Source: Cylindrotheca closterium
Lineage: Eukaryota; Bacillariophyta; Bacillariophyceae; Bacillariales; Bacillariaceae
Direction of reading: 5' to 3'
DNA: 64,000 nucleotides
Assembly: GCA_933822405.4 (NCBI GenBank)
Contig: CAKOGP040000001.1
Location: 691,083 to 755,082, forward strand
The notes under the pieces are model-generated. The model made no database searches and was not told where the DNA came from. It worked only from the letters and a program-made list of their open reading frames with translations. The translations under genes and the position numbers were made by a program. Position 1 is the first letter of the stretch. The number at the start of each line of letters is the position of its first letter. Below, one piece after another: positions 32,218-42,252 of the stretch.

Positions 32218-32790
32218 CTAAGCTGTCTGGGCGCTTGGCCCGTTGCGCACAGGGTCGGAAATCTTACTAAGCAGGGTAGTAGAGGTGGTCAAGCCATCGA
32301 GTGAGATGTTTTTCACAGCTGGTCGACAATCTTCCATCTTGAAAATCTTGAGGGAGTTGTGCGAGGCTAGGGCTGCTTCAAAGAAGGAAAAGTCAGATTC
32401 AATGCCTTGAAGGATCATGTTGCTGATGGAAAGTTCGCGAAGACCAGTTGCTTTGCAGAGCATATTTGCCATGCCGCTCACAAGAAGCAGAGTATCACCA
32501 AGGTGGACTCGTTGCAGTGTTGGGATCTTTCCCATGGCTTCGACGACTTCGAGTCGAGAATCGTTTCTCATGTCACCAAGGAACTCTCCCTCGAAGCGAA
32601 CGGACACGATGCTCTTGTTGCTTCGCAGGGCATCGACGATTTCAGAAGTTCTTTCTGTAATCTCATCCGCATCTTGCGAAAGATTGAGCTCGGAAATGGA
32701 GTTGGCTTTGATTTGATCAAGGATGCTCATGATTTGTTTTGTATTTGTAATTTTGTTAAAAGTTGTGAGATTTGGTTTTACAAGAGACAT
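32218..32790 (-). CDS. Small leucine-rich-repeat protein, array copy 3
   Basis: 190 residues from the ATG at 32790, or 170 residues (513 bases) from the family start MSILDQIKAN at 32730. The repeat series and C-terminus (TLLSKISDPVRN...AQTA) match copy 2 closely, and the 3' flank is shared with copy 4 (TTTGATCGGTTGCATTGT). The 20-residue N-terminal extension (MSLVKPNLTTFNKITNTKQI) has no counterpart with an ATG in copy 2, so the shorter start is the safer choice. Function unknown. Confidence 0.75.
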   Translation of the reverse strand: MSLVKPNLTTFNKITNTKQIMSILDQIKANSISELNLSQDADEITERTSEIVDALRSNKSIVSVRFEGEFLGDMRNDSRLEVVEAMGKIPTLQRVHLGDTLLLVSGMANMLCKATGLRELSISNMILQGIESDFSFFEAALASHNSLKIFKMEDCRPAVKNISLDGLTTSTTLLSKISDPVRNGPSAQTA

Positions 32791-32883
32791 TTTTGTGGAG
32801 TTCGGGTCGGATTGGAGACATTGCTTCTAGTTAACGGGTTTTTTTGGACACATAATGTGGCTTTTAAAAACATTGATTTTCAA

Positions 32884-32903
32884 CTGCCAAACAGTTCCAC
32901 GCA
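32884..32903. promoter_or_regulatory. Shared upstream element of LRR array, copy 3
   Basis: CTGCCAAACAGTTCCACGCA, 18 of 20 bases identical to 31272-31291, at nearly the same distance from its gene. Confidence 0.6.
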
Positions 32904-33208
32904 ATTTGACCTGTCATTCTCCACCTCTACCAGTAACTTGGCTGTAGGTACTCCTTTTTTTCCCGTTTGCTAAACCACATCACTTGTACTCACCTCAAAG
33001 TAATCCATGGGTGTATTTCAGCAACAGCCAACGCATTAAAAAAGCGTTGGTCCTATTTCTCATTGTCCTAGTGTGAAGAGGAATAGGTGCTGCTTGTTGT
33101 GTAGTCCAGAATTCGAAGGTATTTTTCTATTACTTTAGTTATCGTTGTATTGTTCTATCATTGATACATTGTTTGATCGGTTGCATTGTGCTATACATCG
33201 CGAAGGCT

Positions 33209-33737
33209 CTAAGCTGTGTGAGCGGCGCTTGTCCGGTTCTTGCCAACAAAAGGATCGGAAATGCTATTGCTGGCTGAGCAGAGTAGTAGAGTTGGTCAAG
33301 CCGTCAAGTGAGATTTCTGCCACAGCTGGCCTACATTCATCCATGGTGAAAAGCTTGAGAGCGCTGTGCGAGGCCAGAGTGGCTTCAAAGGAGGAAAATT
33401 CTGATTCGACGCCTTGAAGAACAATGTTGCTGATGGAAAGTTCGCGAAGATCAGTTGCCTTGGAGAGCATCTTTGCGATACCACTGACAACAAGCAGAGT
33501 ATCACCAAGGTGGACTCGCTGCAATGTTGGAATCGCACCAATGGCTTCCACCACTGCGAGACGAGAATCATTTCTCATGTCGCCAAGGAACTCGCCTTCG
33601 AAGCGAACTGACACGATGCTCTTGTTACTTCGCAAGGCATCGACGATTTCAGAAGTTCTTTCTGTAATTTCATCCGCGTCTTGCGAAAGATTGAGCTCGG
33701 TGATGGAGTTGGCTTTGATTTGTTCAAGGACGCTCAT
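33209..33737 (-). CDS. Small leucine-rich-repeat protein, array copy 4, frameshifted at its 3' end
   Basis: From the family start MSVLEQIKAN (ATG 33737) the frame closes early at 33264, after TLLSQQ, giving 157 residues; an upstream ATG at 33836 would add 33. The paralogues continue with about 17 more residues ending SDP...TA. The matching bases are present here downstream in a different frame (SISDPFVGKNRTSAAHTA) and end at the homologous TAG at 33209-33211. A net gain of seven bases just after the CTGCTCAGC codons explains the shift. All earlier LRR segments are intact and similar to copies 2 and 3. It could be a working shorter variant or an early pseudogene; a small intron is possible but no GT-AG pair fits. 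Confidence 0.7.
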
Positions 33738-34226
33738 GTTTTGTTTTGTTGTGATTTGTGTACTTGTGTGCTCGTGAAATTGTGAAGCCAAGAAATTGTG
33801 TGCCATCAAAGAAGTGTCACTTCGCTTGGATGACATGATGGTTCGGTTCAATGCCGAGTTTATCCGTCACTACTTGAACGATTGGACATTTTGTTTGACT
33901 CTGGCGAAGAGATTTTTTCACTTGACGTATAATTTGGGTCATTTCTCTTTTATGTCTTTTTCTAGTAGATGTAAACAGTGGAAGGTCTTCTCCACGCTTT
34001 TGTCCTACGTTCGTAAGTACCAAGCTCTTCCCAAATGTCAATAGTGCCGAACAATTCCATGCTACAGTATTGGGCCTGATCCGAAACCGAACTCCAGCGT
34101 ACTAATATGATAGGAAAAATACCTGGCGTAGACCCTTCGCAAAAATCTTATCGAAGACCTCCATAGCAAGTCAACTCATAATCCTTTTCGTCCAAGCGGT
34201 GAAAGGAAACCGACTATCTAATTACA
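33738..34226. promoter_or_regulatory. Divergent region LRR copy 4 / phosphodiesterase-like gene
   Basis: 489 bases. It includes an optional 5' extension of copy 4 and the weaker array element GTGCCGAACAATTCCATGCT at 34044-34063. No other gene is supported. Confidence 0.5.
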
Positions 34227-36819
34227 ATGCCAAATCCTCGTAAGTTTGCAATCATTTCATCAGTAGTAATGGGAATGAAACCAACTGACAGTCTGTCCCG
34301 TATTTACAGCCACCAGATACAATGAGCAGGCAATCCAACGCCTTGTTGATTGGAATTCCGATGTCATGGTTCGTCTTCTAAAGCAAGTGGTTGCCAAAAG
34401 AGTGGCATACGGACAGGAGACTTGGGACGTAGAACCTGTTCTGGAACAAGAAGAAGGAAAACTTGTCCTTGATGAGGTTGCTGAGGTCATCGACCTTCCG
34501 ATGTTCAAATACTACAGAACTTCTCCAAATCCAGATGCTGTCGTTCTTCCAGAGGCAGCCGAGAAACAGCTACGTGATTATGTTGCTGCTGTCTCTAATG
34601 CATACCACGATAACCCATACCACTGCCTCCAACATGCAAGTCAAGTCACAACTGCACTGACCAAGTTGCTTTCTCGAGTCGTCGCGACCTCACTTGACGA
34701 GCTTGATACCGAGCTTGGAGAAGAGTATGGCACAGATGATGACTCTCTTGAAGATGTCCAAGTGACCGATAACATGGCTGCCATGTTGCATCACCATACA
34801 TTTGGAATTGCGTCTGACCCACTCACACAGTTTGGGTTGGTATTTGCAGCATTGATTCATGCTGTTGACCATCAAGGGGTGTCCAATAAAGACGAGCTAA
34901 AAGTCAATCCAGAAGCTGCCGCCCCCTATGGCAACCGCAGTATGGTCGAACAACGTTCGATTAATAAGGCCTGGAAGAAGCTTATGGAACCAGAGTTTAA
35001 GGAGCTCCGCAGATGCCTCTACAAAGATGAAGTGGAGCTCAAGCGTTTCCGTCAAGTTGTCGTCAACGCAGTCTTGGCAACTGATATTGATGATGCTGAA
35101 CTCCAAAATCTCCGAATGACTCGATGGGAGAAAACGTTCTCCAGTGGCGTAAGAATGACTGGACGGGATACATTGAAGGATGTGAACCGAAAAGCTACTA
35201 TCGTGATTGAACAATTGATGCAAGCGGCACACATCATTCATACGATGCAACCGTGGATTGTCTATGACAAATGGTCTCGTCGCCATTTCCTCGAAATGCA
35301 TATTGCATTTAAGGGTGAAAACAGTGCCTCTGATCCTTCTGCGTCTTGGCTGAAGTCTGAAATGGACTTTTTTGACAATTATGCAATTCCGTTGGCGATG
35401 CAATTGAAGGATTGCGATGCATTTGTTGTAAATCAAGATGAGTTCCTCAATTATGTATTGAAGAATCGACAGCAACTATCTTCACTAGGAGAAGAGTTGC
35501 TCAAATCGATGATAGAGCAAGCGAAGAAGGACGACAAGGTGGAGGAGCAAACTGGTTCCGATCATCTCATCTTTAATCCAGAGACTCGCATGCTTGATAA
35601 CTTGCACAATGACGGAAAGGTCTCAAGACATCTACAGCACCTTATCGACTGGAACGTTGAAATACTTGGAATGGCTGTGAAACGGATCGTTGCCAAGAAT
35701 AATGCCACTGGTGATACTGGAAACAAAGAACGTATCGACCTTGAACTTGATCTGACTGTCAAGATTGTGGATGAAGTTGCAGATGTTATTGCTTTCCCTG
35801 ACTTTGATGCATCCACGGCACCAGCTATGCTGGATACTTCTGCAGAGCTCGATGTCGTCATCACATCTCAGCTTCGAGAGTTTGTGACAGACATCGCCAC
35901 AAGATTCAAGAGCAATCCATTCCATTGCTTGGATCGTGGAACACAAATCTGTATGTCGGCGAAGAAGCTTCTCGGTCGACTCATGACCAAGACACCAGAA
36001 GAATCTTCAGAAGATATCTACTCCAAGAGCTTTGGTATTGCATCTGATCCGCTTGCCCAACTGGCAGTAGTGTTTGCTGCGCTCATCATTGATGTCGATC
36101 ACCAAGGCATCCCAAACAGTCAGCATGTTTTTGAGAACTCGTACCTTGCTGACAAGTTCAAGAATCGATGCATCAGCCAGCAGCATGCTCTCGACATCTG
36201 CTGGGGACATTTCATGCACGGCGAATTTGATGAATTGCGCGCATCAATCTTCTCTACCGCAAGCGAGTTGAAACGATTCCGTCAAATCGTCGTCAATTGC
36301 ATTTTGGCAACTGATCTTGAGGATGATGAACTTGTCCACTTCCGTAAGAAGCGTTGGGATAAGGCATTTATCGCTGGTCGTAGGGATGAATCAGTTGAAA
36401 ACAGGAATAGAAGAGCCACCATCTTGCTTGAAATGATCGCGCAATCGGCCGATATGTTCCATGCCACACAGAACTGGCACCTTTACACAAAGTGGAATGA
36501 ACGCCATTTTTCGGAAATGTACAAAGTCTATCAAGACAAACGCCTCAAACAGGATCCCACAATTTTCTGGTACAAGAGTGAGCTACTTTTCTTTGACGAG
36601 CATGCCATTCCTCTTGCCAATCAATTGAAGGAATGCGGTTGCTTTGGAAATACTTCAGAAGAGTACTTGAGTTGGGCTCTCGCCAACCGACAGCAGTGGG
36701 CCGCAAAGGGCAATGAACTCGTTGCCTCTATTGTGGCTCGACACCTTGGAAAGCAGATTGAAAAGCAGAGATCTGTCAGGTTCCATCGTCGCGTCAGTCT
36801 CAGTGCCAAACAAGCGTAG
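34227..36819 (+). CDS. Tandem double PDEase-I-like protein with degenerate HD metal sites
   Basis: A 13-base first exon (34227-34239) joins 34310-36819 to give 840 residues. Exon 1 is required because the frame upstream of the internal Met reads EQAIQRLVDWNSDVM, the same helix as QHLIDWNVEIL at the start of the second half. Each half has the class I cyclic-nucleotide phosphodiesterase layout. Domain 1 has NPYHCLQHAS (His109, His113), HAVDHQGVSN (His188, Ala189 where Asp is required) and VLATDID. Domain 2 has NPFHCLDRG (His543, then Arg547 for His), IDVDHQGIPN (Ile598 for His, Asp599 kept) and ILATDLE. Both domains thus lack metal ligands, but different ones. Diatoms have many related single PDE domains, often joined to guanylate cyclases. 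There is no membrane segment. Inference: a regulatory or cyclic-nucleotide-binding pseudo-enzyme. Confidence 0.85.
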
Positions 36820-37041
36820 GGCTCTGCCAACATCCATTACTTCACTTGGAGATTTTAACAGTGAATTTATAGTAGAATGATACATACGTACAGACCATTT
36901 AGTAGCTTTTTCAACGTACTGTAGGATCTGAACTTCCGATAAAAACTGTGCCAGCTCGCCAAAATTCTTTTCACAAGATTCCCGGTTTGCAAGTATTGGA
37001 GCGAACGATGGTGATTCTCCAAAACTTTCAAGTGTTTGGAA
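36820..37041. other. Short intergenic spacer
   Basis: 222 bases between two genes read in the same direction. Nothing recognised. Confidence 0.4.
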
Positions 37042-39201
37042 ATGGCGAGGAGAACTAGAAGATCGAACTCGCCTCGGTCTTCCACAGAAAGATCATCTGA
37101 TGAGGAAGTAGTTGAGGTTACGACAGCTAGTTCTATGAGTTCAAAGAAACGGCGTAGTCGTCGCTCATCTCGGTATTCTACCAAGAAGGATTCTACAGGT
37201 CCTTCACCACTAGATGAGGAAGCAAGGAACGAAGGTGTGAGAGCTAGCCAAACAAAATCCAAGAAGCATCGCAGCTCTCGATCATCTCGACATTTAACAG
37301 AAAATGGGTCATCTGATGTAGAAGAAAATGAGGTTGTGAAAGCTAGTCATAGAAGTTCCAAAAGAAGAAGCAGTCGTCGGTCGTCTCGATATTCTGCAGA
37401 ACCTGCGTCTGATGAAGAAGAAAACGAGAGAGCCATTCATAGAATTTCCAAGATAGCTCACAGTCATCGGTCGTCACGGGTTTTGGTGATAAGTCCATCC
37501 GACGAAGATGACAATGATCTGTTGACAACAACAAGTTCGAAAAAGACACGCCGCAGTCGTCGCTCATCCGTCGAAACTAGACGAGATAATTGCCGTTTGA
37601 TGATAGGCGCAGGTATTTGCACTTTGGGGATCTTTGTGGCTGTTGTTGCTGTAATTCTTATCCTCCAACGCCAGAATACAACCCCTGATGAAGGCTTGAT
37701 AGCACAAGAAGAACCTCCTACTGCTGCGCCGCAATACTCCGTACCATCTACGAAAGAGCCCACGGCTTCTCCGACGAGTGAGCGCACAACCAGCCCTGCA
37801 CCTTCCACGACGTTTTCGCCGAGTGATTCTCCATCATTTTACCCAAGCGTAAATCCGAGTGTTTTACCTTCCATCGTTCCTTCGGCAGCTCCTTCAGTTA
37901 ACCCAAGCGAGTCTCCGACAATAACGCCGACTTCAGAACCAAGTCCCGCACCGACCACTACATTCAGACCAACATCTTCTCCCACTCCGCCCCTGTACCC
38001 TCGGACGATTGTTCTTCAGTCTCGCCAATTTCTACAACGAGGAGAATTTGTCTCCTCGCCATCGCGCGACTATCGAGTGGGTCTTTCCACCACTGGTGAA
38101 TTTGTCTTGCTGGATTCTGATGGCAATGAAATATGGAGACCCGATGCCATGGACGCCATAGGTGCCGAGGATCTATATCTGCAAGCAGATGGAAACTTGG
38201 TAATGAGGGATGCGAGCGGGGATTCCATGTGGTCCACCAAGACGTCGACCAGTAGCGCGTCACTCTTTGTGCTGGATGATGGCGGGATTATCGGCTTGAT
38301 ACAAACCTTTCGTACATCCACCGAGTCAACCTTTGTTTGGATGAAGGGTGTTCCCCGGGGTACTTATAATGGTCAGCCGGATGGTAGTGCGATTTCCTAT
38401 CCGATTCGTGGTGCCTTTTACTACCCTTGGTTTCCAGAAACTTGGACTGTTGGGGGAAAGCGGGCCAAATTTGCTCCAGACGTTGGTTGGTATCATTCTG
38501 GTGATCCGACGGTTGTCCGCAAACACATTGAACAATTGGAATATGGCAGGATCGATTTGGGAGTTGCTGCTTGGTTTGGAATTGATACGAACAATGATAT
38601 CGGAAGGATTACACAAATTCTGGAACTAACAGAAGCATCCAACTCACCCCTGAAATGGGCATTATACTATGAAATGTTTGAAAAGGTTCGAACAGTGGAA
38701 GAAATTCGAAGCGACTTGGAATATATCAAGAAGTGGTACTGTTGGCATCCTTCGTATGCTCATATTGCAGGCAAACCGGTCATTTTCATTTATCAGTCTA
38801 GAGGTTGTGATATTATCCAGAACTGGGTCGAAGCCAGTCAAGGCGAATGGTATCTTGTTCCTAAAATCTTCATTGGATACGGTGGATGCGATGCCCAACT
38901 AAATCCCGGCAAGTACCATCAGTATGCACCAGCCCAAGCAGTGGAGCAATACGATGGACTCGCCTTTACAATATCCCCTGGGTTCTGGAAGGCCGACGAA
39001 GATGAGCCGAGGCTTGCTCGATTGGATAAGTCGACCTGGTGTCAAAACGTGCAGAGTATGGTCGATAGTAATGCTCCGTGGCAACTGGTTACGACCTTCA
39101 ATGAAGCTGGTGAAGGGACTATCATTGAGCCATCGAGAGCCAATTGGCCAAGTGCTTCGGGCTATGGAATATATTTGGATTGCCTCCACGACGTTTATTG
39201 A
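37042..39201 (+). CDS. Type II membrane protein: Ser/Pro-rich stalk, bulb-lectin domain, GH99-like domain
   Basis: 719 residues from the ATG at 37042, single exon. The cytosolic part (about 1-185) has six or seven imperfect repeats of the type SKKRRSRRSSRYS alternating with acidic SSDEE stretches. A membrane helix follows (GICTLGIFVAVVAVILIL, about 188-208). The outside part starts with a diatom-type Ser/Pro/Thr stalk of PSxxPS units. Next is a bulb-type (B) lectin-like domain at about 320-420 (GEFVLLDSDGNEIW, LYLQADGNLVMRD). The last 270 residues are glycoside hydrolase family 99-like: RGAFYYPWFPETW, VAAWFGID, and the end motif FNEAGEGTIIEPS. In that motif two glutamates are kept, while the usual Trp is Ala. 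Role: probably binding or trimming of mannose-type glycans at the cell surface or in the Golgi. Confidence 0.8.
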   Translation: MARRTRRSNSPRSSTERSSDEEVVEVTTASSMSSKKRRSRRSSRYSTKKDSTGPSPLDEEARNEGVRASQTKSKKHRSSRSSRHLTENGSSDVEENEVVKASHRSSKRRSSRRSSRYSAEPASDEEENERAIHRISKIAHSHRSSRVLVISPSDEDDNDLLTTTSSKKTRRSRRSSVETRRDNCRLMIGAGICTLGIFVAVVAVILILQRQNTTPDEGLIAQEEPPTAAPQYSVPSTKEPTASPTSERTTSPAPSTTFSPSDSPSFYPSVNPSVLPSIVPSAAPSVNPSESPTITPTSEPSPAPTTTFRPTSSPTPPLYPRTIVLQSRQFLQRGEFVSSPSRDYRVGLSTTGEFVLLDSDGNEIWRPDAMDAIGAEDLYLQADGNLVMRDASGDSMWSTKTSTSSASLFVLDDGGIIGLIQTFRTSTESTFVWMKGVPRGTYNGQPDGSAISYPIRGAFYYPWFPETWTVGGKRAKFAPDVGWYHSGDPTVVRKHIEQLEYGRIDLGVAAWFGIDTNNDIGRITQILELTEASNSPLKWALYYEMFEKVRTVEEIRSDLEYIKKWYCWHPSYAHIAGKPVIFIYQSRGCDIIQNWVEASQGEWYLVPKIFIGYGGCDAQLNPGKYHQYAPAQAVEQYDGLAFTISPGFWKADEDEPRLARLDKSTWCQNVQSMVDSNAPWQLVTTFNEAGEGTIIEPSRANWPSASGYGIYLDCLHDVY

Positions 39202-39390
39202 AGTAGAAGCAGAAAAGGAAATAGGTAGATACTCTTCGTATTGAAATTGTTTTTGTAGTCTTGCCGCCCCCCGGACCGCGCCCAAAATTTCTCAAAACAA
39301 ATTTGAAAACCAAGGCAAATACTGTAACTCATCATCACCTTCGATGTGGCTATATTTTGGCTATATTTGATAATAACAACAACGGCCACC

Positions 39391-42128
39391 ATGTCATCTA
39401 CCAATGAAACAGACACGCATTCCTACACCGTGTTGTATTACAAGAGAAAGTCAAAGGTGCACAAGTCAAAAGGCGTCTCCAAGATGGACGGAATTCTCAC
39501 CATTTGTCCCTTTGCAAAAGCAACTGTCATTTTGAAGGATGGGAATAACACCGTCTATAGTGGTGCCATTCCCGATGTTGCCAAGCAAGTCGATTCTTTG
39601 CAAGAAGATAACATTCTCGCGGTGGGAAACTACGAAGTAGAGATTTGCGATCGCATTGGAGCCAAGCCGCCCGCTTCCTCTCTTGCCTCCACCAAACCTG
39701 TCGGAATTGGCAATCGCACTGGCTTTCTCCCCCGTTCTTCCAATAAGGGCCTTCGACGCCCACTACACCCTAGCAGCCGGCCATTGCTTCCAGCAAAAGC
39801 AGCATCCAATGTTGTGTCACAAGGCAATTCTCTGACGCAGTCATTCGCCAATGGCCGCCGCCTTGTTCGACCAGCACAACCAAAGCCTAAGCCTGCTCCT
39901 CCAGAAGATTCGGACGACGATGATAGCGACAACGACATGAGCCCAATGATGAAAGAAAATACACACTGTTTTCCCCTCAAAAGACAACTGTCGTCTCTCA
40001 AGCCTGTGGGATCTATCGGTGCTGTGACCAAGGTTCGCCGCAAAGTCCAAAAACTTGCCACCACCAGCACTAACGCTACTACTACTGCCGCAGCATCCAA
40101 CTTGTTTGTGGACGCCATTGGCAATCTGGATGTTCCGCATTCGATCAAGAGGGTTCTCAAGCCACATCAAATCACTGGTGTTTCCTTCCTTTGGAACTGT
40201 CTCACTGGAAGTGGAAAAGCCGCTAAGACATCGCCTCATGTTCCGGACGACTATTGTTTAAAGGGCGCAATCCTAGCAGATGGTAAGTGAGACTGAAATT
40301 GTGAAAGTGGACATTATCATTGTTGGAATTAAAAAGATTGTTTATAGTTATATCTAACACCGTTTATTTGCCTGCGTCAAAAGAAATGGGGCTGGGGAAG
40401 ACTCTCATGACCATTGCTGTACTATGTGCTTTGCATCGACAAAAACGAGACCGCCGATTCGTCGTAGTTTGTCCATCCTCCCTCGTCACCAACTGGGCCA
40501 ACGAATTTGACAAGTGGCTGGGCAAAGCCAGTCAACCCAAACGTGTGGTAGTAAAAAAGGGCGGCAAAGAGGCCACGAGTCAAATCAAAGCATGGTCCAA
40601 CAAGGCTTCCGAAGTTCTCATTATTTCGTACGATCTCTTTCGAATGAATTCGGACTTGTTTGGTCAAGTGAACAAACCCGTGGCGTGTTTGGTAGTCGAC
40701 GAAGGCCACCGCTTGAAGAATACAAATGGCTCCTTGACGTTGACGGCCTTGGAATCTCTTCCGTGTCAAGCACGATTGTGCATCACCGCGACACCGATTC
40801 AAAATATTTTATCCGACTTTTTCACCATTGCCAATTTTGTTTGTCCAGGTGTACTGGGTGATTTGCCAACCTTTCGAAAAGACTACGAACGACCCATTTC
40901 GGCTGCCAATAACAAGAGCGCTTCCAATAAAATCAAGCAGGCTGGGCTCAAGGCATCCCGTGGGTTGGAAATGGTCACCAAAGCCTTTATGTTGAGACGA
41001 TTGCAGAAAGATATTCTCAAAACCATGTTGCCTCCGCGCAATGAAGTCTTGGTGTTCTGTCGTCCCTCTGCAGTACAAGGCAAGCTGTACGAACAAATCA
41101 CCAAGGGGCATCAAAGTCAAGGCATGAAGGCAACTTCCGATGCACTCACGACCCTTATTCAGCTTCGAAAGCTATGCTCGCATCCAGCGTTGCTTCCAAA
41201 GGGCAACGACATGCATAGCGACCGCATTGACAGCATTGTTGATGTATCTGGCAAACTTCAAGTCCTTGCTGCCCTCTTGCAACAGATTCGGGAACACGCG
41301 CCGACAGACAAGGTTGTGATTGTCTCCAACTTTACATCTGCTCTATCCCTTATCGAGAAAAGTATTCTGGGGCCTCAAAACTACCTCTTTGTTCGTTTGG
41401 ACGGCACCACCGAAGTCAAAAAGCGCCAGGAAGCCGTGGATACCTTCAACATGACAACTGCAGACAGACATTTTGTCTTTTTGCTTAGTTCCAAAGCTGG
41501 AGGCTGCGGTTTGAATTTGATTGGAGCAAATCGGTTGGTCATGTTCGATCCGGATTGGAAGTAAGTTGTTGTCACCATGTCTTAAACTGACGTTGCCTGA
41601 TATTCGTCGAATCTTCATCTAATCCTCTTCTTCTCAAGTCCCGCTTCGGATATTCAAGCCATGGCGAGAGTCTATCGCCAAGGGCAGACAAAACCTTGTG
41701 TCATTTACCGACTATTCACTACTGGTACGGTGGAAGAAGTGATTTGTCAACGCCAAATTCAAAAGGGGAATCTTGCCACTCAAGCTGTGGACGGAAAAAG
41801 TTCCCAGTCCAGTGGCAGCAACAAGACAAGCTTCTCCAAAGCCGAGCTGCAGGATTGTTTTACCCTCAAGAGGAAAATTCATTGCGACACCAAGACAAAA
41901 TTGGGAAAAAGATGGCCAGATTACACCAGCGCCAAAAGTATTGTCGACAATGGCTGTAACGACAAAGCCTTGATCGCGGTTGCAGAGGACCAGTCGAATC
42001 CAGTATCATTTGTACATGTTGTGAACGAAGCAGAATCGAAAACGGGAGACAGTGGCAGCAGCAATGTTCTTGACTCGGATGATTCTGATGACTCTGCCGA
42101 TTTCACAAGTGAGGAAGAGTTTGAGTGA
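39391..42128 (+). CDS. RAD54: RAD54-type SWI2/SNF2 DNA translocase with N-terminal DUF2439 domain
   Basis: Exons 39391-40282, 40384-41560 and 41639-42128 give 852 residues. Residues about 8-90 (YTVLYYKRKSKVHKSKG, DGILTICPF, GNYEVEI) match DUF2439, known from yeast Mte1 and human ZGRF1. The helicase core begins with LKPHQITGVSFLWNCL. Walker A DEMGLGKT spans the first intron (Gly-Lys-Thr at about 302-304) and motif II is DEGH (403-406), the RAD54 form. CITATPIQN, PGVLGDLPTFRKDYERPI, SKAGGCGLNLIGANR and ARVYRQGQTKPC complete the core and support RAD54/RAD54B rather than chromatin remodellers. Role: remodelling RAD51-DNA filaments during recombination. Ser/Asp-rich acidic C-terminus. A near-match to an E2F site (CCGCGCCCAAAA, 39276-39287) lies about 105 bases upstream. 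Confidence 0.9.
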
Positions 42129-42252
42129 AGATGGTTATGAAAGCCGATACTTTGCTGGGGATAGATAGATGGAAATTGGCGTTCTTGCAGCAGCAGCAGC
42201 AAACTAGATTTCACTCTTTTGCCGAATCATTAGCCTTGTGATCGTGGTGGTT

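Noticed and set aside
37343..37808. Minus-strand frames over the lectin/GH99 gene
   Set aside because: They arise from Ser/Arg and Pro/Ser repeats on the coding strand.
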